DNA of 64,000 bases from Stenotrophomonas hibiscicola ATCC 19867 (GTDB lineage: Bacteria > Pseudomonadota > Gammaproteobacteria > Xanthomonadales > Xanthomonadaceae): positions 347,452 through 411,451 of the forward strand of contig NZ_KB907501.1 of assembly GCF_000382065.1 (NCBI RefSeq), written 5' to 3'. Each line of letters opens with the position of its first letter. Position 1 is the stretch's first letter. The notes beneath the pieces are model-generated. The model was not told the DNA's origin and made no database searches. It saw only the letters and a program-made list of their open reading frames with translations. Below, one piece after another: positions 25,990 to 34,618 of this stretch. Position numbers and translations under genes: made by a program.

Positions 25990-26062
25990 CAGTGCCGGCC
26001 GCTGGCCGGCAAACACATTGATCCAACTACCCTGAGGTTTCCGGCCAGCGGCCGGCACTACC
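25990..26062. repeat. SMAG-like hairpin dimer
   Basis: AGTGCCGGCCGCTGGCCGGC near 25991 and its mirror CCGGCCAGCGGCCGGCACTA (26041-26060) with terminal CTACC. The left unit has lost the GTAG end. It lies between the convergent MFS and formylglutamate-amidohydrolase genes. Confidence 0.75.
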
Positions 26063-26086
26063 GATCCGGAATGGATCCACGCGCAT

Positions 26087-26884
26087 TCAACCCAGCGCCA
26101 GCAACTGCGGCTGCAACGCGCTGAAGATCCGCGCCAGCCGCTCTGCCCACGCCTGCTGCCCGGCGGCATCGGCGATCAGGTCCTGGCGGATCTCCAGTTC
26201 CACGTGCACCAGGCCGCGCCCTTCGCCATGCACCGGTACCGCGTAGTCGCTGGTACTGCTGACCGAATACGGTTCGTTGTCACCGACCACCAGGTCGCCT
26301 TCATCGCGCAGTGCCTGCAGCAGGGCATGCGCAAAGCGCGTGTCCTGGTGGTACAGCACGCCGGCGTGCCACGGTCGCTGCGCGCCGTTCATCACAGGGG
26401 TGAAGCTGTGCATCATCACCAGCAGGGTGGGGCGGCCGGCAGCGCGGCGCGCGTCCAGTTCCGCATCGATGCGGGCGTGGTACGGTGCGTGGATCGCATT
26501 GATGCGCTGCTGCCGCTGCGCCGCCGACAGCGCGGCATTGCCGGGCACCACGGTGTGGTCGCTCACCTCCGGAATCAGCGTGGGCGAGGCCAGTGGGCGG
26601 TTGCAGTCGATCAGCAGCCGCGAATAGGTCTGTTCGATCGCCCAGGCATCCAGCCGTTCGGCCAGTGCACGAGTGGTGCCGGCAATGCCGATGTCCCAGC
26701 CGATATGGCGGTCCAGTTCGGCCTGCGGCAAGCCCAGGCCTGCGAGGGCACGCGGCACCTGCTGGCCGGCGTGGTCGGCCAGCAGCAGGTACGGCGACGC
26801 GCCCTGCGGCCGGTGGAGGGTGTAGATCGCCGGGTCGTCGGCGCCGAGCAGCGCCGGCAGCGCATGCAGGTCGGCGTCAGCCAC
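26087..26884 (-). CDS. N-formylglutamate amidohydrolase family protein
   Basis: 265 aa. The family (HutG-like) hydrolyses N-formylglutamate to glutamate and formate in histidine breakdown, but many members act elsewhere. Motifs seen: LLLADHAGQQVPRAL near residue 32, DRHIGWDIGIAGTTRALAERL, YSRLLIDCNRPL, and LLVMMHSFTPVM carrying a likely metal-binding His. The start is GTG 26884, since no ATG is suitable. It overlaps the Nudix gene by 8 bp. No hut genes are nearby, so a histidine role is unsupported. It ends the four-gene nitroreductase operon. Confidence 0.88.
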   Translation of the reverse strand: MADADLHALPALLGADDPAIYTLHRPQGASPYLLLADHAGQQVPRALAGLGLPQAELDRHIGWDIGIAGTTRALAERLDAWAIEQTYSRLLIDCNRPLASPTLIPEVSDHTVVPGNAALSAAQRQQRINAIHAPYHARIDAELDARRAAGRPTLLVMMHSFTPVMNGAQRPWHAGVLYHQDTRFAHALLQALRDEGDLVVGDNEPYSVSSTSDYAVPVHGEGRGLVHVELEIRQDLIADAAGQQAWAERLARIFSALQPQLLALG

Positions 26885-27431
26885 GCGGGCGTCCGTCCAG
26901 GTGATGCTCGATCATCCACAGCCCGGCCCAGAGCTTGGCGTCCAGCTCGTAGCCTTCGCCCATCTTCTGCACCAGCCAGGCCGCTGCCTCACTGCGCGGA
27001 ATCTCGTGGACGATGATGTCCTCGCTGTCGTCGCCACCCCCTTCGCCGATCCGGCGCAGGCCGGTGGCGCGCACGAAGGCGATCTTCTCGCTGCTGGCGC
27101 CGGAAGAGGTCGGGCCGATCAGCAGCACTTCGGCGTGATCGGCGGTCCAGCCGGTTTCTTCCTCGAGCTCGCGCACGGCCGAGACTTCAATCGATTCGCC
27201 GGCGTGGATGTCGCCGACCAGGCCGGCCGGCATCTCGATGGTGGGGGCCTGCAGCGGTACACGGAACTGTTCGACGAACAGCACCTTGTCCTCCGGGGTG
27301 ACGGCGATGATGATCGCCGCCAGGCCGCCGGCGTGGGTGCGTTCGCTGTATTCCCAGGTACCGCGCACGACCATGCGCTGGTACTTGCCTTCATAGACGA
27401 CACGCGGGGCTTCGGTATTGCGCTGGCTCAT
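26877..27431 (-). CDS. Nudix hydrolase (ADP-ribose pyrophosphatase-like)
   Basis: 184 aa from ATG 27431 (MSQRNTEAPR). Complete Nudix box at residues 73-95 (G-x5-E-x7-REL-x-EE-x-GW). The preceding LFVEQFRVPLQAPTIEMPAG is the ADP-ribose/NDP-sugar pyrophosphatase signature rather than MutT. It hydrolyses a nucleoside diphosphate linked to another group, probably ADP-ribose or NDP-sugars. Overlaps the exonuclease gene by 4 bp (ATGA) and the amidohydrolase by 8 bp. Confidence 0.92.
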   Translation of the reverse strand: MSQRNTEAPRVVYEGKYQRMVVRGTWEYSERTHAGGLAAIIIAVTPEDKVLFVEQFRVPLQAPTIEMPAGLVGDIHAGESIEVSAVRELEEETGWTADHAEVLLIGPTSSGASSEKIAFVRATGLRRIGEGGGDDSEDIIVHEIPRSEAAAWLVQKMGEGYELDAKLWAGLWMIEHHLDGRPRG

Positions 27432-28363
27432 GCGGGCTCGCTGTGGGTGGGAAGAGGGTCGGCCACGCCAGCGGCATCGAACAGCCGGCGGCGGGTCATC
27501 GGGCCGAATCGAAGGGTCTGGCACAGGCCGCCGAGCAGTTCCGGGTCGGCCGCCTGGCGCAGCAAGCCGGGTTGGCTGCCTTCCAGCGGCGCGTCCAGCG
27601 CGATGGTGGTCAGCTGGCGCCAGAGCCGGGCATGCTCGCGCTGCTCGCGCAGGCGCACCGCCATCTGGGCCGCGCCGCGCAGGCGCAGGAACGGCACTTC
27701 GTCCAGGCGTTCGTACAGTGCATCCATGCTGCCGAAATGGGCCAGCAGCACGGCGGCGGACTTGCTGCCCACGCCACTGATACCGGGAATGTTGTCCACC
27801 GCATCGCCGCACAGCGCCAGGTAGTCGGCAATCTGGTGCGCGTGCACGCCGTGCCGCGCTTTCACCCCGGCCACGTTCCAGCGCTGGTTGCGCGCATAGT
27901 CCCACTGCTCGTCATGGTCGGCCAGCAGCTGCGACAGGTCCTTGTCGGCGGAGATGATCACGCCGCGATGGCTGCTGCGGTGAACGTGCAGGGCGCTGCC
28001 GATCAGGTCGTCGGCCTCGTATTCGTGGTGCGCCAGCACCGCCAGGCCCAACGCCGCGCATAACGCCTTGCAGTGCACGAACTGCCGCTTGAGTGCTTCC
28101 GGTGCCGGATCACGGTTGGCCTTGTAGGCCGGGTACAGGCGGTGGCGGAAGCCGCTGTCCAGCGCTTCATCGAAGGCGATGGCGATGTGCTGCGGGCGCT
28201 CGCGCTCGAGCAGGTCCAGCAGGAAGCGGGCGAAACCGTGCACGGCATTGGTCGGCCAGCCCTGCGCGTCCTGGAACTGGTCCGGCAGCGAGTGCCAGGC
28301 GCGGAACACGTAGATGCTGGCATCGACAAGGTACAGCGAAGGCGGCGGTGCCGGCAGGCTCAT
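27428..28363 (-). CDS. 5'-3' exonuclease / flap-endonuclease (FEN-like, ExoIX type)
   Basis: 311 aa, matching the stand-alone PIN/5'-nuclease domain of DNA polymerase I. From ATG 28363: YLVDASIYVFRAWHSLPD carries the first catalytic Asp, AFDEALDSGFRHRLYPAYKANRDP the helical-arch region, VISADKDLSQLL further acidic metal ligands, and the helix-three-turn-helix is NIPGISGVGSKSAAVLLAHFGS. Removes flaps or degrades 5' ends during repair. Both ends overlap neighbours by ATGA, so it is embedded in the nitroreductase-Nudix operon. Confidence 0.9.
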   Translation of the reverse strand: MSLPAPPPSLYLVDASIYVFRAWHSLPDQFQDAQGWPTNAVHGFARFLLDLLERERPQHIAIAFDEALDSGFRHRLYPAYKANRDPAPEALKRQFVHCKALCAALGLAVLAHHEYEADDLIGSALHVHRSSHRGVIISADKDLSQLLADHDEQWDYARNQRWNVAGVKARHGVHAHQIADYLALCGDAVDNIPGISGVGSKSAAVLLAHFGSMDALYERLDEVPFLRLRGAAQMAVRLREQREHARLWRQLTTIALDAPLEGSQPGLLRQAADPELLGGLCQTLRFGPMTRRRLFDAAGVADPLPTHSEPA

Positions 28364-28941
28364 GCCGGCGGCGTCCAGTCGCGCAGCAGCGCGGCCGGGT
28401 CCGGACGCTCGCGCTCGGGCACGGCGGCCTTCGGCGTACCGATATGGATGAAACCGGCGACGCTCTCGCCCTCGGCCAGGCCCAGGTAGGCGTGCACGGC
28501 GGGGTCGAAGGCCATCCAGGCGGTCAGCCACTGCGCGCCGAAGCCCAGCGCCTGTGCGGCCTGCAGCAGGGCGAAGCAGACGCAGCCGGCGGTCATCAGC
28601 TGCTCCTGTTCGGGGACCTTCGGGTCCGGTCGCGGGCTGGCCACCACCACGATCACCAGCGGGGCATGACTGAAACGCTGGCGGTCCTTCTCGAATACCG
28701 CCTCGCCGGCATGCGGGTCGCGCTGGCGGCTGCGCTCGGCCAGGAAGTTGCCCAGAGTGTGACGTGCATCGCCGGCGATCTTCAGGAAGCGGAACGGTAC
28801 CCGCTTGCCGTGGTCGGGCACGCGTACGGCCGAGGCCAGCATGCGCTGCAGGGTTGCCGGGTCCGGGCCGGGCTCGCCCAATTGCCGCGAGGGCACCGAG
28901 CGGCGGGCATCCAGGGCAAGCAGGGCAGTGGGGTCGGGCAT
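28360..28941 (-). CDS. Nitroreductase family flavoprotein (YdjA-like)
   Basis: 193 aa from ATG 28941 (MPDPTALLAL); in-frame ATGs at 28959 and 28968 exist, and none has a clear Shine-Dalgarno. A TATAAT (28972-28977, minus strand) is only 3 bp before the furthest ATG, so a downstream start is more likely. FMN-binding signature at DARRSVPSRQL, the catalytic-side VPDHGKRVPFRFL, and the C-terminal MTAGCVCFALLQAAQALGFGAQWLT. NAD(P)H-dependent reduction of nitro or quinone compounds is expected. First gene of the operon. Confidence 0.9.
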   Translation of the reverse strand: MPDPTALLALDARRSVPSRQLGEPGPDPATLQRMLASAVRVPDHGKRVPFRFLKIAGDARHTLGNFLAERSRQRDPHAGEAVFEKDRQRFSHAPLVIVVVASPRPDPKVPEQEQLMTAGCVCFALLQAAQALGFGAQWLTAWMAFDPAVHAYLGLAEGESVAGFIHIGTPKAAVPERERPDPAALLRDWTPPA

Positions 28942-29272
28942 GGAGTCTGAACCGGTCATCACGGGCATTTGATTATAGTCGGGGTGGTCGAAGACGCCGT
29001 CTGGGTCGCGTCCAGCCCCTGAATACCAAACTGTGATGAACATCATGCCACTGGCGGGAAAGGGACGGCCGCCTGCTCTCGCCTCGTGGGCCTTGCACGG
29101 CTTACGATATCCATCTTGCCGGGCCGCCGGTCATGAGGTTTGAAGTGAGGACTGTTTCACTGTCCGTGACGGGCTGGCCGGCCTACCATCGACGTACCGG
29201 TACATGGGGTGTGCCGGCCGCCGCGATGTCCATGCTGACTGTCGTACCAGAGAAGGTGGGGAGCCTTCCCGA

Positions 29273-31594
29273 ATGATGAGCGCGCCCACACCGATGGGAT
29301 CGCCGGGTCGTGACCCGGTCCAGTTGCAGCGTGCCCGGGACATGGTCCTGCCCGCGCTGTGCCAGGTTTTCGGGGCCGCACTGGCGCGTTTCGACGACGC
29401 ACTGTTCGACCGCGCCGGCAATGCCGGTTCGTCGCAGCTGCTGTTCCTGGATGCGATGCGTGAACTGCGCCGCCGCCGCGAGGACATCGCCGGTGCCTTC
29501 GCCGGCCATCTGCAGCGGGCTTGGGACGCGCTCGCCAGCGGCGAGCCGCTGTCGGCCGAGGCGACCCTGTCCGGTCCTGCCGAAGATGGCCTGAGCCTGC
29601 TGGCCGAACATGTACTGGAATCGCGGCTGGCGGTGCGCAATTTCGCCACCGTGCTGCTGCGCGACTTCAAGCCGGTGCTGGCGCGGCTGGACCAGCGCCT
29701 GGGCCGCCTGATCGGCGGCGCCGAGCTGGATGCCGACCACAACCCGGTCAGCCCCGAACACCTGGGCGTGGCCATCCACGAGGCCTTTGCCGGCTGCGAG
29801 CTGGCGCCGGAAGTGCACCTGGTGCTGATCAAGCTGTGCGAGCGCGACCTGCGCGCGCCGGTGGGCCGCATCTACGAGAAGCTGGACGAGCAGCTGGCCG
29901 CCGCTGGCGTGATGTCGCAGGTGGGGGCCCCGCGGCGTCCATTGTCGGCCGCGCCCGACCCGCGCATGGCGGCGGGGGCGGATGATCTGGTCGAGCCGCG
30001 CCACGCGGCGGGCTTGGAATCCGAGTTCAGCGATGATGAGCAGGCCGCGCCGGCCTGGGCGCAGCGCTTTGCCGCGCGCTGGTCCGAGCGCCGTGGCCAC
30101 ATGCAGCAGCATCTCGGGGGCGACGATGCCGGCAACGGCGAGGCGTATGCCGGCCAGCAGGGCATGCTGCTGGAGGCCCTGCATGAGCTGCTGCAGCAGA
30201 CCCGTCACGTTCGCGAGGATGCCACCTCGGCCGCGCAGGTCGCGGTCGGCCAGCATCGCCCGTTGAGCCAGCGCGAGATGATGTCGGTGCTGTCACTGCT
30301 GCAGGCCACGCCCAGCGCCACCCTGCGCGCGGCCATCGGCGAGGACGGCGAATCCCTGGCGCAGCGGTTGAAGAGTGAAGTACTGTCCAGCGCGACCCGG
30401 CTGGGCGTCGATCCGGGCCAGACCCGGCTGGACCCGCAGGACGAGGATGCGATCGACCTGGTGGGCATGCTGTTCGACGTGATGCTGGACGAGCGCGAAC
30501 TGGAAGGCCGCTCGCGCGAGCTGATCGGCCGCCTGGTGGTGCCCTTCGTCAAGGTGGCGATGCTCGACCGCCGGATGTTCGTGCAGAAGACCCATCCGGC
30601 GCGCAAGCTGCTCAACTCGCTGGCGGAGGCCTGCGAGGGCAACACCGGCGAGAGCCAGGCCGAGCGCATGCTGATGGCCAAGGTCGAGGAGATCATCGAA
30701 CGGCTGGTGGCCGAGTTCAACGAGAACCTGGCGATCTTCCTGACCCTGGAAGAGGAATTCCGCGAGTTCCTCGTGCAGCACCGCCGCCGCGTGGAAATCG
30801 CCGAGCGGCGCGCCGCCGAAACGCAGCGTGGCCAGGAAAAGCTGGAAATGGCCCGCAGCCGGGCAGGTGCCGAACTGGACCGTCGCATCGGCGATGCCTC
30901 CCTGCCGCCGGCCATCGCCGAGTTCCTGCGCCAGCCGTGGCAGCACCACCTGACCCTGGCCCTGCTGCGCGAGGGCGAGGAGGGCGCGTCGGTGGCCGAG
31001 GCACTGAGCCTGGCCGACGGCCTGCTGGAGGAAGTGGCCGAGGCGCGCCGCCAGATCGTCGGCAAGCCATGGCTGCAGGCCTGGCAGCCGGCGCTGGCCA
31101 AGGTGTTCGGCAGCGTTGGCGTGCACGGTGATGCCGCCACCGGCGCCATTGATGCCCTGCATGACACCTTGCAGGGCATTGCCGAATCGCGGCCGGAGCT
31201 GCAGCGCGCGCTGCCGGAGCTGCCGCAGGTTGCGTTGCCGGTACCGCCGGTGGCTGAATCGCCAGCGGTCGAGCTCGGCGGGCAGATCGACGCCGACGAT
31301 TTCGACAACGCCGATGCCGACCGCTTCCGCCGCATGGAAATCGGCAACTGGCTGGATTTCGTCGACAAGGACGGCAAGGTCCAGGCCGGCAAGCTGTCCT
31401 GGGTCAGCCCGATTTCCTCGCGTCTGTTGTTCGTCAACCGTCGGGGCGTGCGCTTCTGCGTGGCCTCGCCGGAAGAACTGGCGGTGATGGTGCGGCTGGG
31501 CCGCCTGCGTGCCCACGTTGACGATGGCGCCTTCGACAGCGCGATGCAGGGTGTGATCGATCGGCTGGACCCGGGCAGCGCAACGCTGCACTGA
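29273..31594 (+). CDS. DUF1631 protein with C-terminal PilZ-like segment
   Basis: 773 aa from ATG 29273 (a second ATG follows directly); in-frame sequence upstream looks non-coding. Most of the protein is predicted alpha-helical with a long middle part rich in E/R/A (KVEEIIERLVAEFNENLAIFLTLEEEF, then HRRRVEIAERRAAETQRGQEK), likely coiled coil. The C-terminus (NWLDFVDKDGKVQAGKLSWVSPISSRLLFVNRRG) resembles the PilZ-like domain that ends DUF1631 proteins, usually annotated as putative c-di-GMP-related or 'thymidine phosphorylase' (a misnomer). No signal peptide. Function unknown; it stands alone. Confidence 0.88.
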   Translation: MMSAPTPMGSPGRDPVQLQRARDMVLPALCQVFGAALARFDDALFDRAGNAGSSQLLFLDAMRELRRRREDIAGAFAGHLQRAWDALASGEPLSAEATLSGPAEDGLSLLAEHVLESRLAVRNFATVLLRDFKPVLARLDQRLGRLIGGAELDADHNPVSPEHLGVAIHEAFAGCELAPEVHLVLIKLCERDLRAPVGRIYEKLDEQLAAAGVMSQVGAPRRPLSAAPDPRMAAGADDLVEPRHAAGLESEFSDDEQAAPAWAQRFAARWSERRGHMQQHLGGDDAGNGEAYAGQQGMLLEALHELLQQTRHVREDATSAAQVAVGQHRPLSQREMMSVLSLLQATPSATLRAAIGEDGESLAQRLKSEVLSSATRLGVDPGQTRLDPQDEDAIDLVGMLFDVMLDERELEGRSRELIGRLVVPFVKVAMLDRRMFVQKTHPARKLLNSLAEACEGNTGESQAERMLMAKVEEIIERLVAEFNENLAIFLTLEEEFREFLVQHRRRVEIAERRAAETQRGQEKLEMARSRAGAELDRRIGDASLPPAIAEFLRQPWQHHLTLALLREGEEGASVAEALSLADGLLEEVAEARRQIVGKPWLQAWQPALAKVFGSVGVHGDAATGAIDALHDTLQGIAESRPELQRALPELPQVALPVPPVAESPAVELGGQIDADDFDNADADRFRRMEIGNWLDFVDKDGKVQAGKLSWVSPISSRLLFVNRRGVRFCVASPEELAVMVRLGRLRAHVDDGAFDSAMQGVIDRLDPGSATLH

Positions 31595-31646
31595 GCCGTG
31601 GCCGCCTGCTAGGATCGGGAAAACTCACCGATCAGCGGGGACCTGC

Positions 31647-32726
31647 ATGGCCGTGGCGTTGCTGGGGATCAAGGAGACCGCGCCGGGCGAACGGCGCGTG
31701 GCGCTGACGCCGGAAACCGCGCGCAAGCTCGGGGCCATGGGCATTGCCGTCTGGTATGAGGCGGGCGCGGGTTTGGCCGCTGGTTTCACCGACGCCGCCT
31801 ATGACGATGCCGGTGCACGCGTCTTCGACGCGGGCCGCTGGGCCGAGATCGACATCCTGCTGTGCGTGCAGGCCCCCCCTGCGGCGGTGCTGGAACAGCT
31901 CAAGCCCGGCGCCAGCGTGGTCGGCCTGCTGGCCCCGGCCAGCGATCCGGCGCTGGCCGCGCTGGCGACCGATGGTCGCCTGCAGCTGTTCCCGCTGCAG
32001 CAGCTGCCGCGCACCACCCGTGCGCAGGCGATGGATGTACTCAGTTCGCAGGCCGGCATGGCCGGCTACAAGGCGGCGCTGATCGCTGCAGAACGTGCAC
32101 CGCGTTTCTTCCCGATGCTGACCACCGCCGCCGGCACTGTGCGCCCGGCCAAGGTGCTGGTGATCGGTGCCGGCGTGGCGGGCCTGCAGGCCATTGCCAC
32201 CGCGCGCCGCCTCGGTGCACAGGTGGAAGGCTTCGACGTGCGCCCGGAAACCCGCGAGCAGATCCAGTCACTGGGTGCACGCTTCCTCGATCTTGGCGTG
32301 AGTGCGGCCGGCGAGGGCGGTTATGCGCGCGCACTGAGTGATGAGGAGCGCGCCGAGCAGCAGCGCCGGCTGGCCGACCACCTGCGCAGCGTGGATGTGG
32401 TGATCTGCACCGCAGCGGTGCCGGGGCGACCGGCGCCGACGATCGTGACTGCGGCAATGGTGGAGGGCATGGCTGCTGGCAGCGTGATCGTGGATCTGGC
32501 TGCCGAGAGCGGTGGCAACTGCGCTCTGACCCAGCCGGGGCAGTGCATCGAACACCAGGGCGTGACCATTGATGGCCCACTGGGCCTGGCCAGCCGCGGC
32601 GCGACCCAGGCCAGCGAGATGTATGCGCGCAACCTGCTCAACTTCGTCGCGCTGTTCGTGCGCGAAGGGCAGCTCGGTTTCGACTGGGAAGACGAGTTGC
32701 TGGCCAAGACGCGCTGGCAGGCGTGA
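31647..32726 (+). CDS. pntAA: NAD(P) transhydrogenase subunit alpha, soluble domain (dI)
   Basis: 359 aa. Proton-translocating transhydrogenase transfers hydride between NADH and NADP+. This is the NAD(H)-binding domain I as a separate chain, starting ALLGIKETAPGERRVALTPE as in alanine dehydrogenase/PNT. It contains the RAQAMDVLSSQAGMAGYKA loop, the dinucleotide motif VLVIGAGVAGLQA and the mobile-loop region IVDLAAESGGNCALTQPG. The three-gene (AA/AB/B) form of the enzyme is common in alphaproteobacteria and some gammaproteobacteria. Unusually, the partner genes (34298 and 34615) are separated from it by 1.6 kb of oppositely oriented genes. Confidence 0.94.
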   Translation: MAVALLGIKETAPGERRVALTPETARKLGAMGIAVWYEAGAGLAAGFTDAAYDDAGARVFDAGRWAEIDILLCVQAPPAAVLEQLKPGASVVGLLAPASDPALAALATDGRLQLFPLQQLPRTTRAQAMDVLSSQAGMAGYKAALIAAERAPRFFPMLTTAAGTVRPAKVLVIGAGVAGLQAIATARRLGAQVEGFDVRPETREQIQSLGARFLDLGVSAAGEGGYARALSDEERAEQQRRLADHLRSVDVVICTAAVPGRPAPTIVTAAMVEGMAAGSVIVDLAAESGGNCALTQPGQCIEHQGVTIDGPLGLASRGATQASEMYARNLLNFVALFVREGQLGFDWEDELLAKTRWQA

Positions 32727-32740
32727 CCTGACCTGCATGC

Positions 32741-32809
32741 TGTAGAGCCGAGCCCATGCTCGGCTTGCGCAGACGCGATGAAGCAGCCGGGCGTGGGCTC
32801 GGCGCTACA
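32741..32809. repeat. SMAG-like hairpin dimer
   Basis: TGTAGAGCCGAGCCCATGCT at 32741 with a mirrored unit ending GGCGCTACA at 32809. It sits directly after pntAA and before the inverted DUF3106 gene, at one edge of the segment that interrupts the pnt operon. Confidence 0.85.
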
Positions 32810-32826
32810 GAGGATTGAATCTGGCC

Positions 32827-33288
32827 TTACCGGGGCTTCGCCGGCGGCGGGTTGTCGCGCACCCAGTCCTTGCGCTGTTCCGGCGTCATCTGTGACCAGC
32901 GCTCGCGCAGGGCATCGCGCTGCGCGGGGGGCAGCCCCCGCATCTGGCCGAACAGGGCGCGGGCCTGCTCGCGCTGTTCCGGGCTCATGTGCTCGAAGCG
33001 GCGCAGGCCGCGGCGGGCCTTGTCGCGCTCTTCCGGACTCATCGATTGCCAGCGCTGGCCGTGCGAGAGCATGCGCTGGCGCTGGCCGGCATCGGCGCTG
33101 TTCCAGCGGTCGCGTAGCGGCGCCAGCAGGGACTCCCGCTGCGCTTCACTCAACTGTTCCCAGGCCGGCAGCGGTGCGGCCGGCGCAGGGCGTGCGGCAG
33201 GGGCGGGCGCGGCGCTCTGCGCCACCGCCGGGACGGCCGGCAGCAGCAACAGGGTCATCAGCAGGGGCAGGGTGTGCAGTCGGGGCAT
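32827..33288 (-). CDS. DUF3106 secreted protein
   Basis: 153 aa. Signal peptide residues 1-23 (LLMTLLLLPAVPAVA), then a proline/alanine linker, then the DUF3106 repeat motif: WEQLSEAQRESLLAPLRDRW, WQSMSPEERDKARRGLRRF, HMSPEQREQARALFGQM and WSQMTPEQRKDWVRDN, four related helical units each beginning (S/T)-x-E-(Q/E)-R. Similar to CpxP/Spy-like helical periplasmic proteins in its repeated L/M-S-P-E-x-R units, though not assigned to them. It follows the putative anti-sigma gene with a 3-bp gap. Confidence 0.88.
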   Translation of the reverse strand: MPRLHTLPLLMTLLLLPAVPAVAQSAAPAPAARPAPAAPLPAWEQLSEAQRESLLAPLRDRWNSADAGQRQRMLSHGQRWQSMSPEERDKARRGLRRFEHMSPEQREQARALFGQMRGLPPAQRDALRERWSQMTPEQRKDWVRDNPPPAKPR

Positions 33289-33291
33289 GAT

Positions 33292-33618
33292 TCACTCCAT
33301 CGCCAGGTCGGTATCGCCCAGCCACAGGTACAGATCGGGATTTTCGTCGTAGAGCGCGCTGTTGTCTTCCACCGCGGCAAGCACAGGTGCCGGCGCAGGG
33401 CCCGTCAGCGTGCCATGGCCGGTGAACTGCAGGCCTATTCCCAGCGCCACCACCAGCGAGCACGCACTGGCCAGCCACCAGCGCCAGCGCCCCCGGTGGG
33501 CGGCCGTGGCGCCGTGGCGAGCGTGGCGCAGCCGGGCCAACGTTGCAGGCGACAGCGCCTGCAGCGACTGCGCATGCAGGCTGCGCAGGGTGTCGTCGGA
33601 AGGCAGGGAGCGTTTCAC
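33292..33618 (-). CDS. Putative membrane-anchored anti-sigma factor
   Basis: 108 aa. The N-terminal cytosolic part of about 46 residues ends in a basic stretch, followed by one transmembrane segment (about 48-65, WWLASACSLVVALGIGL) and a short periplasmic tail of about 40 residues containing several acidic positions. The family is not recognised. The role is inferred from position: its start overlaps the sigma-factor stop by ATGA, the usual sigma/anti-sigma coupling. No zinc anti-sigma (HxxxCxxC) motif is present, so it is not a classical ZAS protein. Confidence 0.65.
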   Translation of the reverse strand: MKRSLPSDDTLRSLHAQSLQALSPATLARLRHARHGATAAHRGRWRWWLASACSLVVALGIGLQFTGHGTLTGPAPAPVLAAVEDNSALYDENPDLYLWLGDTDLAME

Positions 33619-34205
33619 GGGTGGATCTCCAGATAATCCTGCAGCGCCTGCCGGGCGCGTGCCAGATGGGTTTTTACCGCGCCTTCGCTGCAGCCCATGG
33701 CGCGGGCAGTGGTGGCCCCGTCCAGGTCCTGCAGCACGCGCAGGGTGAAGGCCTCGCGCTGGCGGGCGGGCAGGCGGCGCAACGCGTCCACCAGCTGCTG
33801 GTACTGCTGGCGCTGTTCATGCGCCTGTGCCGGGTCGGGGCCGGGATCGGCCCAGTCGATCCCGCCGCCTTCCGCGTCTTGGTTGTCGCGCCAGAACGGC
33901 AGGCGGAAGCGGCGCCGGCGCTGCACGTCGATCACGCGCCGGCGCAGGATGCTCCAGAACAGCGGTGCCCATTCGGCCGCCGGCTTGTCGGCGTAGTCCA
34001 GCATGCGCATGAGCGCGTCCTGCACCGCATCCATGGCGTCTTCGCGCTGGCGCAGGCCGGCCTCGGCGAAGCGGAACGCACGCGGGCCGACGCTGGCCAG
34101 GAACGCCTCCAGCGATGCCGGCGGGGCATCGGTCTCGGCGCTCGGGGGGACGGGGCTGCTCACCAGCACAGGGTACGGTTCCTCGCTCGGGGTCACCATC
34201 GACAA
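33615..34205 (-). CDS. RNA polymerase sigma factor, ECF type
   Basis: 196 aa. Sigma region 2 is in ASVGPRAFRFAEAGLRQREDAMDAVQDALMRML through RRRVIDVQRRRRF (DNA-melting arginines); region 4 is LRRLPARQREAFTLRVLQDLDGATTARAMGCSEGAVKTHLARARQAL, with a helix-turn-helix. The two are joined by an acidic linker without the extra C-terminal domains of larger ECFs. The first ATG (34205) and one two codons later are both possible. It leads a three-gene inverted operon with the anti-sigma-like and DUF3106 genes. The promoter lies in the 92-bp gap shared with pntAB. Confidence 0.9.
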   Translation of the reverse strand: MSMVTPSEEPYPVLVSSPVPPSAETDAPPASLEAFLASVGPRAFRFAEAGLRQREDAMDAVQDALMRMLDYADKPAAEWAPLFWSILRRRVIDVQRRRRFRLPFWRDNQDAEGGGIDWADPGPDPAQAHEQRQQYQQLVDALRRLPARQREAFTLRVLQDLDGATTARAMGCSEGAVKTHLARARQALQDYLEIHP

Positions 34206-34297
34206 CGCGTGAGCGCCGCTTCGGTTGACGCCGGGTGCACGCGGGGTTCAGCCCATGGTTATGATGGGACGACGAAGACAGAGCAGGAGCGTTGCCA

Positions 34298-34618
34298 GTG
34301 AGTGACGGGTTCGTGGCGCTGTACATCTTCATGCTGGCGGCCATCGCCGGCCACGTGATCATTTCGCGGGTGCCGGTGATCCTGCATACCCCGCTGATGT
34401 CGGGCTCCAACTTCATCCACGGCATCGTGCTGATCGGCGCGATGGTGGTGCTGGGGCATGCGCAGACGCCGCTGGAGAAAGCCCTGGGCTTCCTCGCCGT
34501 GGTGCTCGGTGCCGGCAACGCCGCCGGTGGCTACGTGGTCACCGCGCGCATGCTGGAAATGTTCAAGCCGAGCGCGCCCAAGGGGGGCCAGGACGAACCG
34601 AAGGAGCCGCAGGCTTGA
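34298..34618 (+). CDS. pntAB: NAD(P) transhydrogenase subunit alpha, membrane part PntAB
   Basis: 106 aa with three hydrophobic helices (about 5-21, 36-57 and 65-85), the small membrane subunit of the split transhydrogenase. The start is GTG 34298 with AGGAG 8 nt upstream; a TTG at 34292 is too close to that site. The stop overlaps the pntB start. The family motif FVALYIFMLAAIAGHVIISRVPVILHTPLMSGSNFIHG is intact. It works with PntAA (31647) and PntB. Confidence 0.92.
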   Translation: MSDGFVALYIFMLAAIAGHVIISRVPVILHTPLMSGSNFIHGIVLIGAMVVLGHAQTPLEKALGFLAVVLGAGNAAGGYVVTARMLEMFKPSAPKGGQDEPKEPQA

